Shown here in pieces: positions 1-6,058 of a stretch of 6,784 bases of DNA; within the stretch, counting starts at the first letter, position 1; every line of letters starts with the position of its first letter. The notes beneath the pieces are model-generated. The model ran no database searches and was not told the origin of the DNA. It worked only from the letters and a program-made list of their open reading frames with translations. This DNA is from Alphaproteobacteria bacterium (GTDB lineage Bacteria; Pseudomonadota; Alphaproteobacteria; Rhodobacterales; Rhodobacteraceae). The DNA lies in assembly GCA_030830465.1 (NCBI GenBank), contig JAURMY010000212.1, forward strand, positions 1-6,784. Reading direction: 5' to 3'. The position numbers and the translations under genes were made by a program.

Positions 1-1297
1 ACACCTGCACATTCTCCCATTGCGAGCCTTGCGCCTTGTGTATGGTCACCGCAGCCCCGTGCAGAAAAGCGGCACCCATCCGCGCCGCCGAGGGAATGAA
101 AGGTTCTTCCAGCCCCGGTGCTTCGATCTTGATGATGGTGGCGGCATTCACCTGCGGGTCTTCGGCGCCAAAGATATGCAGGCGCGAAAATCCGTCCCGG
201 CGACCCCGCCCCATGAACACCGCCTGGGCCCCCTTGATCAGGCCGCGTGCCTCCAGATCGACGCGTTTCTTGCGGTGTTTCAGCGGCAATTCGATGCCAT
301 CGCAGATCAGGGGCTCGCCCGGCAACAGGTCATCCATCGGCGCGCCATAGGCCGCGCGGAACGCATGGATCAGGCGAATGCGCGTTGCATTGCGCCACAC
401 CAGAACGGGCGAGCGCGCCATCATCGCCGCATCCACCCGGGGCGCGATAATCACCCGGTCGTCTCTGGCGGCAACCGCTTCGACCATCTGCTCGAACCCC
501 TCAAAGCTCAGATCCGGGTCGCCCAGGGCATGGGCGAGATCCAGTATCGGATTGTCCTCGGTCTGGCGGTGAATGCGGTGCAGATAGGTTTTACGCCGCT
601 CTTTGATCGCATCAAAGGCCATCGCACCGGATTGCATGACAGGGGCCAGCTGTGCCGGATCGCCAAACAGCACAAGGGTTGAGAATATCTCTTGCAGATC
701 CTCAAACTGGCGGTCGTCCAGCATCGAGCTTTCATCGACAAACCCGATATCCAAGGGATCTTCGCGCCGCTTCCAGCCGATGATGAAATCCGAGCCGCGC
801 AAGCCTGCCGCCGCCAAGGCACCGGGGATGGATTTAATGTTAGCGTAAAAGGCAAAGGCCCGGTCCAGCGCCAGATCGGTCAGCCCCTCAACCTCGGGCC
901 GGTCGGCCTTGCCCGCCAGCCATTCGGCGATCTTCTCATATTCCGGATCATAAAGTGGCGTGTAAAGAATGCGGTGGATCGTGGTCGCCGGCACCCCCCG
1001 ATTGCGCAACACGCTGGCGGCCTTGTTGGTCGGGGCCAGAACCGCCACTGTCCGGCGTTCCTTGGCGCGACGGCCCTCGTAATCCCCGGAAATAAGCTCA
1101 ACCCCGGCATCGGTCAGTTCTTCGACAATCTTGGCCAGCAGCATGGTTTTGCCGGACCCGGCCTTGCCCAAAACGGCCAGCAAATCGCGCCCGCCCCCTT
1201 CGGGCAAAGTGGTGCCATTTGACAGATCGACACCGGCCTTCAGCAATGCCTCGGCAATGCGGTCATAGGCCTCGGCCTGATCTTCGGAGAACTGCAT
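1..1297 (-). CDS. RecD-like ATP-dependent DNA helicase (superfamily 1), C-terminus cut by the left edge
   Basis: An open frame of 432 complete codons runs off the left edge without a stop. The start ATG (1297-1295) has an AAGGA ribosome-binding site 6 nt upstream (1308-1304). Visible motifs are Walker A GKAGSGKT at residues 44-51, PTNKAA and the TIHRIL segment soon after, Walker B VDESSML at 187-193 (D188, E189), the GDPxQL motif at 212-217, an IHRQ arginine motif at 242-245, and near the edge the TIHKAQGSQW segment (418-427) typical of the UvrD_C_2 fold that closes RecD/Pif1-type helicases. By family knowledge such proteins are ATP-driven DNA translocases or helicases in repair or recombination. 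No RecB/RecC partner is in view, so this is a stand-alone RecD-like enzyme and its role is not fixed. It begins 56 nt after luxI on the same strand with no obvious terminator between, so co-transcription is possible. Probably fewer than 100 residues are missing, judging by where this motif falls in relatives. Confidence 0.9.
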   Translation of the reverse strand, partial: MQFSEDQAEAYDRIAEALLKAGVDLSNGTTLPEGGGRDLLAVLGKAGSGKTMLLAKIVEELTDAGVELISGDYEGRRAKERRTVAVLAPTNKAASVLRNRGVPATTIHRILYTPLYDPEYEKIAEWLAGKADRPEVEGLTDLALDRAFAFYANIKSIPGALAAAGLRGSDFIIGWKRREDPLDIGFVDESSMLDDRQFEDLQEIFSTLVLFGDPAQLAPVMQSGAMAFDAIKERRKTYLHRIHRQTEDNPILDLAHALGDPDLSFEGFEQMVEAVAARDDRVIIAPRVDAAMMARSPVLVWRNATRIRLIHAFRAAYGAPMDDLLPGEPLICDGIELPLKHRKKRVDLEARGLIKGAQAVFMGRGRRDGFSRLHIFGAEDPQVNAATIIKIEAPGLEEPFIPSAARMGAAFLHGAAVTIHKAQGSQWENVQV

Positions 1298-1353
1298 CGG
1301 GCATCCTTTTTGCGCCCGACCTTAGCGCCTGCCACAGCCGCTGGCCAGACGGA

Positions 1354-1992
1354 TCAGGCCACGGCGCAGGGTGAATGAACCTGTTCGAATCCGGCGCGAA
1401 ACCAGGCCGCGGACTGAGAGGCCGTGACCTGAGCCCGGCGGCACAGGCGCGCAAACGGTGCGGCCTTGAAATCCCACAAGCCCACGCTGACCGCATTGGC
1501 CCCCGCGCCCCGCGTTCCGGTAATATCGGGCGACCAGCCGATCGCACGGTAAACCCGGACCATTCGGGCATCAAACACCCCAACCGCGTGATTCAGGTGA
1601 AATCCCCGCCCCAGTTCCGCCCCCGCCAGCATCAAGGCGGCGGCAATCCGGCTGTCGGCATGTGCCCCCGGCGACAGGCAGAACCGGGTCACTTCCCAGA
1701 TAAAGGGGCTGGTGATCGCCACGCCCCCGGTCAGGTCGTTGAAATGGTCGTTCACCATAACCTGGCCCGTGGTCGGCAGAAACCGCATCGACCCGCCATG
1801 GTCGCCGTCCGGGGTTTGCCAGATCACATATAGCGGGTTCAGGGCGTCGTAGTCGTCCTTCTCCCAGCCGTTTTCATCAATGTTAACGTTCCAATCCAGC
1901 CGTTTCTTGAATTGCTCTGCGCGGTCGGAAAACAGGCTGTTCTGCAATTTCGGTTCGGCCGCCAACTGGTCGGCATATAAATAACGGATCAC
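1354..1992 (-). CDS. luxI: Acyl-homoserine-lactone synthase, LuxI family
   Basis: This 212-residue autoinducer synthase is expected to join an acyl group from acyl-ACP (or acyl-CoA in some branches) to S-adenosylmethionine, giving an N-acyl-homoserine lactone. I choose the GTG at 1992-1990, starting (M)IRYLYADQ, because a strong AGGGGTGAT Shine-Dalgarno precedes it and because this start puts R24, F28, W34 and R70 exactly at the canonical LuxI numbers. The remaining invariant residues are present with one-residue shifts: D46, D49, E100 and R103 (segments EKDDYDALNP, GSMRF and WEVTRF). The distal half has the VGVFDARMVRVYRAIGWSP segment of the GNAT-like fold. All catalytic positions are intact, so the enzyme should be active, but the acyl chain cannot be read from sequence. 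It follows luxR on the same strand with a 93-nt gap that may hold its own promoter. The frame stays open to an ATG at 2067, but that start would place the Shine-Dalgarno inside the gene. Confidence 0.94.
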   Translation of the reverse strand: MIRYLYADQLAAEPKLQNSLFSDRAEQFKKRLDWNVNIDENGWEKDDYDALNPLYVIWQTPDGDHGGSMRFLPTTGQVMVNDHFNDLTGGVAITSPFIWEVTRFCLSPGAHADSRIAAALMLAGAELGRGFHLNHAVGVFDARMVRVYRAIGWSPDITGTRGAGANAVSVGLWDFKAAPFARLCRRAQVTASQSAAWFRAGFEQVHSPCAVA

Positions 1993-1998
1993 GAAAAT

Positions 1999-2025
1999 CA
2001 CCCCTGATTTGAATGACAAGGGGTG
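1999..2025 (-). promoter_or_regulatory. Inverted repeat that can sequester the luxI ribosome-binding site
   Basis: On the minus strand CACCCCT (2025-2019) is followed after 13 nt by its exact complement AGGGGTG (2005-1999). The second arm is the Shine-Dalgarno of luxI, 6 nt before the GTG start. As RNA this gives a 7-bp, GC-rich stem with a 13-nt loop that would hide the ribosome-binding site when folded. The repeat is directly visible. That it acts as a translational switch or thermometer is inference, and it could also be a protein-binding dyad or chance. Confidence 0.5.
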
Positions 2026-2085
2026 TAGTCCGTTGAGATTTAACATTTTCCAAAGGCGCGATCGCAAAAATATTTCGCAACGGGG

Positions 2086-2805
2086 TTAAAGGATGATCTT
2101 ACCCTGCGACATTGCCAGGGCCACCGCATGGGTCGTGTTGGCGGCCCCCAGCTTGAAACGCGCGCTTTCCAGATAGACCCGCAGCGTGTGTTCGGAGATT
2201 GACAGACGTTCCGCCGCATGGGCCCGGTTCTGGCCGGACCCGATCAGGGTCAGCACGTCCAGCTCGCGCGGCGACAGGTTTGTCGGCCTCAGCCTGTCTG
2301 TGCCCCGTTCAATTTCCAAAGCCTTCTGATTGAGGTAATGCGCGATCAGAATCAGATCCTGCACATGCATCTTGGTAAATTTCTGCCACTGCCCATCGGT
2401 GCTGCGGTCATTCGCCGTGAACAGCGCAAACTGGCCATTCGGACCACGGATCGGTATCGAGAATCCCTGATTGCCGACACCCGCGTCATGTGCCTCAAGC
2501 ATGAAAGACCGCACCGCCTTTCCCGACCAGTCCAGTTGCTTCCAGTCCACCGGATGAAACCGTTGAAAACAGCCCAGCACAACCGGGTCGATCCGGGCGA
2601 AATCCTGGTCCAGATAGTGGTCAACCCAGTCCAGCCCATAGGTCAGCGCGGCATAGGGCTCTCCGGCGCTGTTGACCGAATGATAGACAAAATGTTCGAT
2701 CTGAAACAGATCCCGCAACCCGACAACAAGGTTTTGCAACCCGTCAAATGTTGTCACTTGTTGCAAGCGTTCGATGAACGCCATGATCTGTGTTTGTGTC
2801 GCCAC
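2086..2805 (-). CDS. luxR: LuxR-family quorum-sensing regulator with autoinducer-binding and HTH domains
   Basis: The 239-residue product has the classic two-domain LuxR layout. Residues about 10-165 form the autoinducer-binding domain, with the ligand-pocket residues W60, Y64, D73, P74, W88 and G114 (segments YGLDWVDHYLDQDFARIDP, VDWKQLDW and GNQGFSIPI). Residues about 175-237 are the LuxR helix-turn-helix, LSPRELDVLTLI then ISEHTLRVYLESARFKLGAANTTHAVA, keeping E181, L185 and G191. All nine residues conserved in the family are present, so it should bind an acyl-homoserine lactone and DNA. The partner is presumably the luxI product encoded next. The start is uncertain: a GTG at 2805 directly follows an in-frame TGA, and an ATG lies at 2784. 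Neither has a clear Shine-Dalgarno. Both fall inside the 3' end of the 70-residue upstream ORF in another frame (62- or 41-nt overlap), which suggests translational coupling. Confidence 0.94.
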   Translation of the reverse strand: MATQTQIMAFIERLQQVTTFDGLQNLVVGLRDLFQIEHFVYHSVNSAGEPYAALTYGLDWVDHYLDQDFARIDPVVLGCFQRFHPVDWKQLDWSGKAVRSFMLEAHDAGVGNQGFSIPIRGPNGQFALFTANDRSTDGQWQKFTKMHVQDLILIAHYLNQKALEIERGTDRLRPTNLSPRELDVLTLIGSGQNRAHAAERLSISEHTLRVYLESARFKLGAANTTHAVALAMSQGKIIL

Positions 2806-2956
2806 TCAGCTTGACCGGGGATTGTTGGTTCACATTCATTTCCGTCACAGCAACAAGGATGGTGTCGTCAAGCTGCTCTGCCAGACCGATCAGACCGTTC
2901 GATTTGGCAAATTGCTTAAGATCCGTCAGGACATCAATCATCCATTCCTGTGACAT
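2744..2956 (-). CDS. Small 70-residue protein of unknown function overlapping luxR
   Basis: I do not recognise a characterised family. The chosen start ATG (2956-2954, MSQEWMIDVL) has GAGGG 5 nt upstream (2966-2962). An ATG 12 nt further up (2968) overlaps that site and is less likely. Residues 1-40 look like a compact amphipathic helical unit, with W5, the VLTDLKQFAKSNGL stretch and LAEQLDDTILVAVTEM. From memory, short proteins of this WMxxVLxDLxxFAxxNGL...LAEQLxDT type recur in Rhodobacterales as hypothetical proteins. The last roughly 25 residues are polar and low in structure, and the final 62 nt overlap luxR out of frame, so that tail may be constrained by luxR. There is no signal peptide or membrane segment. 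The position as first gene of the luxR-luxI cluster suggests a role in the quorum-sensing circuit or as a coupling leader ORF; both are inference. Confidence 0.72.
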   Translation of the reverse strand: MSQEWMIDVLTDLKQFAKSNGLIGLAEQLDDTILVAVTEMNVNQQSPVKLSGDTNTDHGVHRTLATSDNI

Positions 2957-2976
2957 AACAACCCTCATTTTGAATG

Positions 2977-2993
2977 GTTAAAAAAGTATTAAC
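2977..2993. promoter_or_regulatory. Perfect CtrA-type palindrome GTTAA-N7-TTAAC
   Basis: On the plus strand TTAA (2978-2981), seven bases and TTAAC (2989-2993) match the full alphaproteobacterial CtrA consensus TTAA-N7-TTAAC. The minus strand also reads TTAA-N7-TTAACC, so the site is symmetric. It ends 20 nt upstream of the small ORF start and covers TAATAC (2991-2986), the best -10 candidate for the small ORF-luxR transcript. That position would suit repression, though activation of a nearby start is possible. The match is seen directly; binding is inferred. Confidence 0.6.
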
Positions 2994-3006
2994 ACAATCT
3001 TAGCAC

Positions 3007-3042
3007 GAGTGAGTTTAATCGAAAATTCGCGAGTTTACACTC
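3007..3042. promoter_or_regulatory. Nested dyad upstream of the quorum-sensing operon
   Basis: Two inverted repeats share the centre 3024.5: GAGTG (3007-3011) with CACTC (3038-3042), and CGAA (3020-3023) with TTCG (3026-3029). A direct repeat GAGTTTA at 3011-3017 and 3031-3037 has exactly 20-bp spacing, two helical turns. If transcription starts about 7 nt after the candidate -10 TAATAC (2991-2986), the centre lies about 42-45 bp upstream, the usual position of a lux box, and no good -35 hexamer is seen there. It is a plausible but unproven LuxR operator. Confidence 0.35.
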
Positions 3043-3108
3043 CCCCGAAATAGCGAGGACGCGAAAAATAAACGATTGATAACGTTGATCCCGGTAAAAA
3101 CGATCCAC

Positions 3109-3145
3109 AAGCAGACGCCGCCGAAAGGGCCGGCGGCGTCTGCTT
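3109..3145 (-). terminator. Strong hairpin terminator after ccr
   Basis: A perfect 15-bp stem (AAGCAGACGCCGCCG, 3109-3123, with its complement at 3131-3145) surrounds a 7-nt loop, 34 nt beyond the ccr stop. On the minus strand a run of five T comes 8 nt after the stem, so the U tract is displaced rather than immediate. The position between ccr and the quorum-sensing promoter fits a rho-independent or strong structural terminator that insulates the two units. Confidence 0.8.
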
Positions 3146-3178
3146 GCTTCTAACTTCGAAACATGAATTCTATCCGTT

Positions 3179-4474
3179 TCAGATCTCTTTGCTCGCCTCT
3201 AGCGTGTCTTCAAAGGTTCGCAATCCCAGGGATGGCGCGCTGACCAGAACCGCCATGTTGCCGGGCTTATGCTCATTCCGGCGCATCTTCACATGCGCGT
3301 CAGGAATCTGATCCCAGGGGAAGACCTCGGACATGCAAGGATCCAGACGGCGTTCCAGCATCAGTTGGTTGGCGCTGCTGGCCTGTTTCAGGTTGGCGAA
3401 ATGGCTGCCCTGCACACGCTTTTGATGCATCCACAAATAGCGCGCGTCCATCGTCAGGTTATATCCGGTGGTGCCTGCACAGATCACAACCATGCCGCCC
3501 TTTTTGCAGACAAAAACCGAGACCGGAAAGGTTGCCTCGCCGGGATGTTCAAACACCATGTCCACGTTATTGCCCTTGCCGGTGATGTCCCAGATCGCCT
3601 TGCCGAATTTGCGGACCTCGTTGAACCAGGCCTTGTATTCCGGTGTATTGACCGTTGGCATCTGGCCCCAGCAATTGAAATCCTTGCGGTTGATCACGCC
3701 CTTGGCGCCCAGCGACAGCACGAAGTCGCGCTTGCTTTCGTCGGAAATCACCCCGATCGCATTGGCGCCGGCGGTGTTGATCAACTGAATCGCGAAAGAC
3801 CCAAGGCCGCCCGACGCCCCCCAGACCAGCACGTTCTGGCCGGGTTTCAATGTGTGCGGGCGGTGGCCGAACAGCATCCGGTAGGCCGTCGCCAAGGTCA
3901 GCGTGTAACAGGCCGACTGTTCCCAGGTCAGATGGCGCGGGCGGTGCATCAATTGTTGCGCCTGCACACGGGTGAACTGCGCGAACGACCCGTCCGGGGT
4001 TTCATAACCCCAGATCCGTTGGCTGGGCGAAAACATCGGGTCGCCGCCGTTACATTCCTCGTCGTCGCCGTCGTCCTGATTACAGTGGATCACCACCTCA
4101 TCGCCGACCTTCCAGCGTTTGACCTTTTCACCCACGGCCCAGACAATCCCGGCCGCGTCCGAACCCGCGATGTGATAGGGTTGTCCGTGAATATCAAAAG
4201 GCGAAATCGGCGTGCCCAAGCCGGCCCAGACACCGTTATAGTTGACCCCGGCCGCCATCACGAAAACCAGCACTTCATTGCTGTCGATTGTGGGGGTCTC
4301 AACCACTTCGCGCTGCATCGCCTTGTCCGGTTCGCCATGCCGTTCGCGCCGGATCGCCCAGGCGTGCATCTGCTTGGGCACATAGCCCAGCGGGGGAATT
4401 TCGCCGACCGCATAAAGGTCTTTTTCCGGGGCGTCATAGGGCGTGATTTCAGTCATATTGTCGAGCGGGGCCAT
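3179..4474 (-). CDS. ccr: Crotonyl-CoA carboxylase/reductase
   Basis: The 431-residue product matches Ccr in length and along its whole sequence. It is an NADPH-dependent medium-chain dehydrogenase/reductase that reductively carboxylates crotonyl-CoA to ethylmalonyl-CoA, the key step of the ethylmalonyl-CoA pathway for acetyl-CoA assimilation. Visible signs are the N-terminal GYVPKQMHAWAIRRERHGEP block, VNYNGVWAGLG (77-87) with its CO2-site asparagine region, the GSDAAGIVW core (104-112), WGYETPDGSFAQF (155-167) with the E158 that corresponds to the CO2-pocket glutamate, the nucleotide-binding loop WGASGGLGSFAIQL (218-231), and RYLWMHQKRVQGSHFAN (345-361) with the conserved histidine. The start ATG at 4474 has GGAGA 7 nt upstream (4486-4482). 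A later ATG, residue 7, lacks such a site. The gene has its own complex upstream region and a strong terminator, so it is probably monocistronic. The ethylmalonyl-CoA mutase gene often near ccr in relatives is not in view. Confidence 0.95.
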   Translation of the reverse strand: MAPLDNMTEITPYDAPEKDLYAVGEIPPLGYVPKQMHAWAIRRERHGEPDKAMQREVVETPTIDSNEVLVFVMAAGVNYNGVWAGLGTPISPFDIHGQPYHIAGSDAAGIVWAVGEKVKRWKVGDEVVIHCNQDDGDDEECNGGDPMFSPSQRIWGYETPDGSFAQFTRVQAQQLMHRPRHLTWEQSACYTLTLATAYRMLFGHRPHTLKPGQNVLVWGASGGLGSFAIQLINTAGANAIGVISDESKRDFVLSLGAKGVINRKDFNCWGQMPTVNTPEYKAWFNEVRKFGKAIWDITGKGNNVDMVFEHPGEATFPVSVFVCKKGGMVVICAGTTGYNLTMDARYLWMHQKRVQGSHFANLKQASSANQLMLERRLDPCMSEVFPWDQIPDAHVKMRRNEHKPGNMAVLVSAPSLGLRTFEDTLEASKEI

Positions 4475-4496
4475 TTTCGGGTCTCCGTTTAAAGGT

Positions 4497-4524
4497 GCTG
4501 CGGCGCAGAATGCTGCACCGCAGC
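4497..4524 (-). promoter_or_regulatory. Dyad in the ccr leader or core promoter
   Basis: GCTGCGG (4497-4503) and CCGCAGC (4518-4524) are exact complements. Inside them GCAG (4505-4508) and CTGC (4513-4516) pair around AATG, with one C-A mismatch between the two stems. The structure ends 11 nt upstream of the ccr Shine-Dalgarno. If transcription starts upstream of it, the feature is a leader hairpin. If the TTGACC at 4535-4530 is the -35 box, the dyad covers the spacer, -10 and start point and would be an operator. Confidence 0.4.
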
Positions 4525-4529
4525 AAGCA

Positions 4530-4535
4530 GGTCAA
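4530..4535 (-). promoter_or_regulatory. Candidate -35 box for ccr
   Basis: TTGACC on the minus strand matches five of six bases of the sigma-70 -35 consensus. At 17-bp spacing the -10 position reads CATTCT, which is weak (three of six). Transcription would start near 4500, giving a leader of about 26 nt before the ccr ATG. It is the best promoter I can see by eye. Confidence 0.3.
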
Positions 4536-4580
4536 GCGCTGTTTCCGGCTGTTTTGCAGGATTCAACGCCCCCAGCAAGC

Positions 4581-4656
4581 GCAATATTACAAAATATTGC
4601 AATCCCGTTGCGTAATTTTTGGCTGAATTGTTGCGCTGCGTTGAAATTTAGTTGCG
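4581..4656. promoter_or_regulatory. Inverted repeat and TTGC-motif cluster upstream of ccr
   Basis: A perfect inverted repeat GCAATATT-N4-AATATTGC covers 4581-4600. It runs into the 8-bp palindrome ATTGCAAT (4596-4603), and TTGCA/TTGCG copies then begin at 4597, 4608, 4631 and 4652, spaced 11, 23 and 21 bp, close to whole helical turns. Regulators of the ScfR family (PccR, RamB), which control short-chain acyl-CoA metabolism, recognise TTTGCAAA-like half-sites. The resemblance is partial, so this is a candidate operator region for ccr. Confidence 0.4.
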
Positions 4657-4668
4657 TTAACGAATCGC

Positions 4669-6045
4669 TTAGGCCAGAAGATGCGCAATCGAATTGGCAT
4701 AGTAAACCAGCAGATGCCGTTGCGCCGGCGGCACCGTGATTGTGCCCTCAGTCTCGTCGATCAACCGCCTGAGCTTGAGAATGCGCAGGCCGATTTCCAC
4801 CGCGTAATCCTGATCTTGATCGGGCAGATGCACATGGGCGCCCGTCTCCCGCAACCGGGCCAACAGATGATGGCAACGCGCCTTCAGTTCCAGCCGCGTG
4901 CAGGCACCGTCAAGCCCGCACAGCGCACTCGCCACCAAGGGCACCGGCAGAACCGGGATCACCTGTTTGACCCGGCCCATCAAATGACGCCCCAATTCTT
5001 CGGTCACGGCATCTGGCGCGCCTTTGTGATCGCCCAGAAAACCCTTCAGCGAAACGGGATGCCCGAAACTGACGCAGGCATAGCCAAACCGATAAAACTT
5101 TTTGGTGATCCGCAGCCAGATCTGACGGCGGATAAAGCCCAGAAACACCAGAACATGAAACTCAAACCGCCGCTCGCCGTCGGGGTCCACCTTGGTCAGC
5201 ACCCGGTCTTCCAGCACCCGGTCATAGTTCAGGCCGACCGGTATAAACACCACATCGCGCGGGCCGCGCCGGTCAAATCCATCCACGATATAGCTTAGCA
5301 AACCCAGTTTGGCATCACGCGGGCGGCCATCCAGGCTTAACCCGCCTTCGGGGAAAATCGCCTGACTGACGCCGCCTTCGGTGGCCATCTGCACATAACG
5401 CGCCAAAACCTTGCGATACAAAGGATTGCGCGACTTGCGCCGGATGAAATAGGCGCCAAGCGACCGGATCAGCTGTTTCAACGGCCAGACGCGCGCCCAT
5501 TCGCCCACCGCATAAGACAGGGCCGAGCGTTCGGCCGCCAGATAGGTGACCAGCACATAATCCATATTGCTGCGGTGGTTCATCACGAACACCACCGTGG
5601 CCTCGGGATCCACCGCCCGCAAGGCCGCATCATCGACAAATCCGATCCGCACCCGGTAAAGCGCCTCGGACAGGAAGCGCGACACCCGGATCGCAAAGCC
5701 GAAATAGGTGAAAACCGAAAAGGACGGAACGATTTCCTGGGCATAATGGCGCGCTTTGGCGGCGGCGATGTCCTGTGGCATGTCTTCGGCCAGGGCGTGA
5801 TCGCTGACGGCCTGCATGACCTTTGGGTCGCTCAACAACCGGTCGATCATCACCCGGCGCTGGGTCAGCTTGAAAGGCTGGATCTTCAATTGCAGATGGT
5901 CGTTCAGCCGGGCAATGGCCCGGTTGAACCGGCGGCGCAGATACCAGCGCACCGACGGCATCAACATCCGGTCGGAAAACCCGATTGCCGCCAGAAGAAC
6001 CAGCAGCACCACGATCCAAACCGGTATTTGCACCAGATCAAACAT
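4669..6045 (-). CDS. PlsB-like glycerol-3-phosphate / 1-acylglycerol-3-phosphate acyltransferase
   Basis: The 458-residue protein has an N-terminal hydrophobic segment (residues about 5-22, IPVWIVVLLVLLAAIGF), probably a membrane anchor, followed by a basic stretch. The four acyltransferase blocks are in order: NHRSNMD (156-162, H157 and D162 of the HX4D catalytic pair), YFIRRKSRNPLY (199-210), FPEGGLSLDGR (231-241) and VFIPVGLNYDR (266-276). By family knowledge it transfers an acyl chain to glycerol-3-phosphate or lysophosphatidic acid at the inner membrane, early in phospholipid synthesis. The length and the long regions on both sides of the core resemble PlsB-type enzymes more than PlsC, but the substrate is not settled by sequence alone. 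No Shine-Dalgarno precedes the ATG at 6045-6043, which suggests a short-leader message or coupling to the transporter 47 nt upstream. It ends 194 nt before ccr, with ccr on its own promoter. Confidence 0.87.
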   Translation of the reverse strand: MFDLVQIPVWIVVLLVLLAAIGFSDRMLMPSVRWYLRRRFNRAIARLNDHLQLKIQPFKLTQRRVMIDRLLSDPKVMQAVSDHALAEDMPQDIAAAKARHYAQEIVPSFSVFTYFGFAIRVSRFLSEALYRVRIGFVDDAALRAVDPEATVVFVMNHRSNMDYVLVTYLAAERSALSYAVGEWARVWPLKQLIRSLGAYFIRRKSRNPLYRKVLARYVQMATEGGVSQAIFPEGGLSLDGRPRDAKLGLLSYIVDGFDRRGPRDVVFIPVGLNYDRVLEDRVLTKVDPDGERRFEFHVLVFLGFIRRQIWLRITKKFYRFGYACVSFGHPVSLKGFLGDHKGAPDAVTEELGRHLMGRVKQVIPVLPVPLVASALCGLDGACTRLELKARCHHLLARLRETGAHVHLPDQDQDYAVEIGLRILKLRRLIDETEGTITVPPAQRHLLVYYANSIAHLLA

Positions 6046-6058
6046 GGATGCAGGTTAC

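Noticed and set aside
20..682. A 220-codon plus-strand open frame at the left edge
   Set aside because: It lies opposite the helicase gene, whose motifs are unmistakable, and encodes no recognisable protein.
1375..1833. Plus-strand open frame opposite luxI
   Set aside because: It is antisense to an intact luxI, with Arg/Pro-rich shadow composition and no motif.
1993..2067. Upstream ATG (2067) extending luxI by 25 residues
   Set aside because: The extension would contain the strong Shine-Dalgarno and shift R24, F28, W34 and R70 away from canonical LuxI positions. The GTG at 1992 fits both.
2058..2080. GCGATCGC palindrome and two TTGCGA copies 13 bp apart between luxR and luxI
   Set aside because: They are short, with no matching -10 at proper spacing and no larger dyad. 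They could be part of a luxI promoter but the support is too thin to list.
3071..3090. Imperfect 10-bp tandem repeat AACGATTGAT / AACGTTGATC
   Set aside because: It has only two copies with mismatches, between the ccr terminator and the quorum-sensing promoter. It is indistinguishable from chance in AT-rich DNA.
3269..4492. A 407-codon open frame on the plus strand opposite ccr
   Set aside because: It is antisense to a clear full-length Ccr, and its product is rich in His, Arg and Pro with no recognisable domain. It is a codon-bias shadow in GC-rich DNA.
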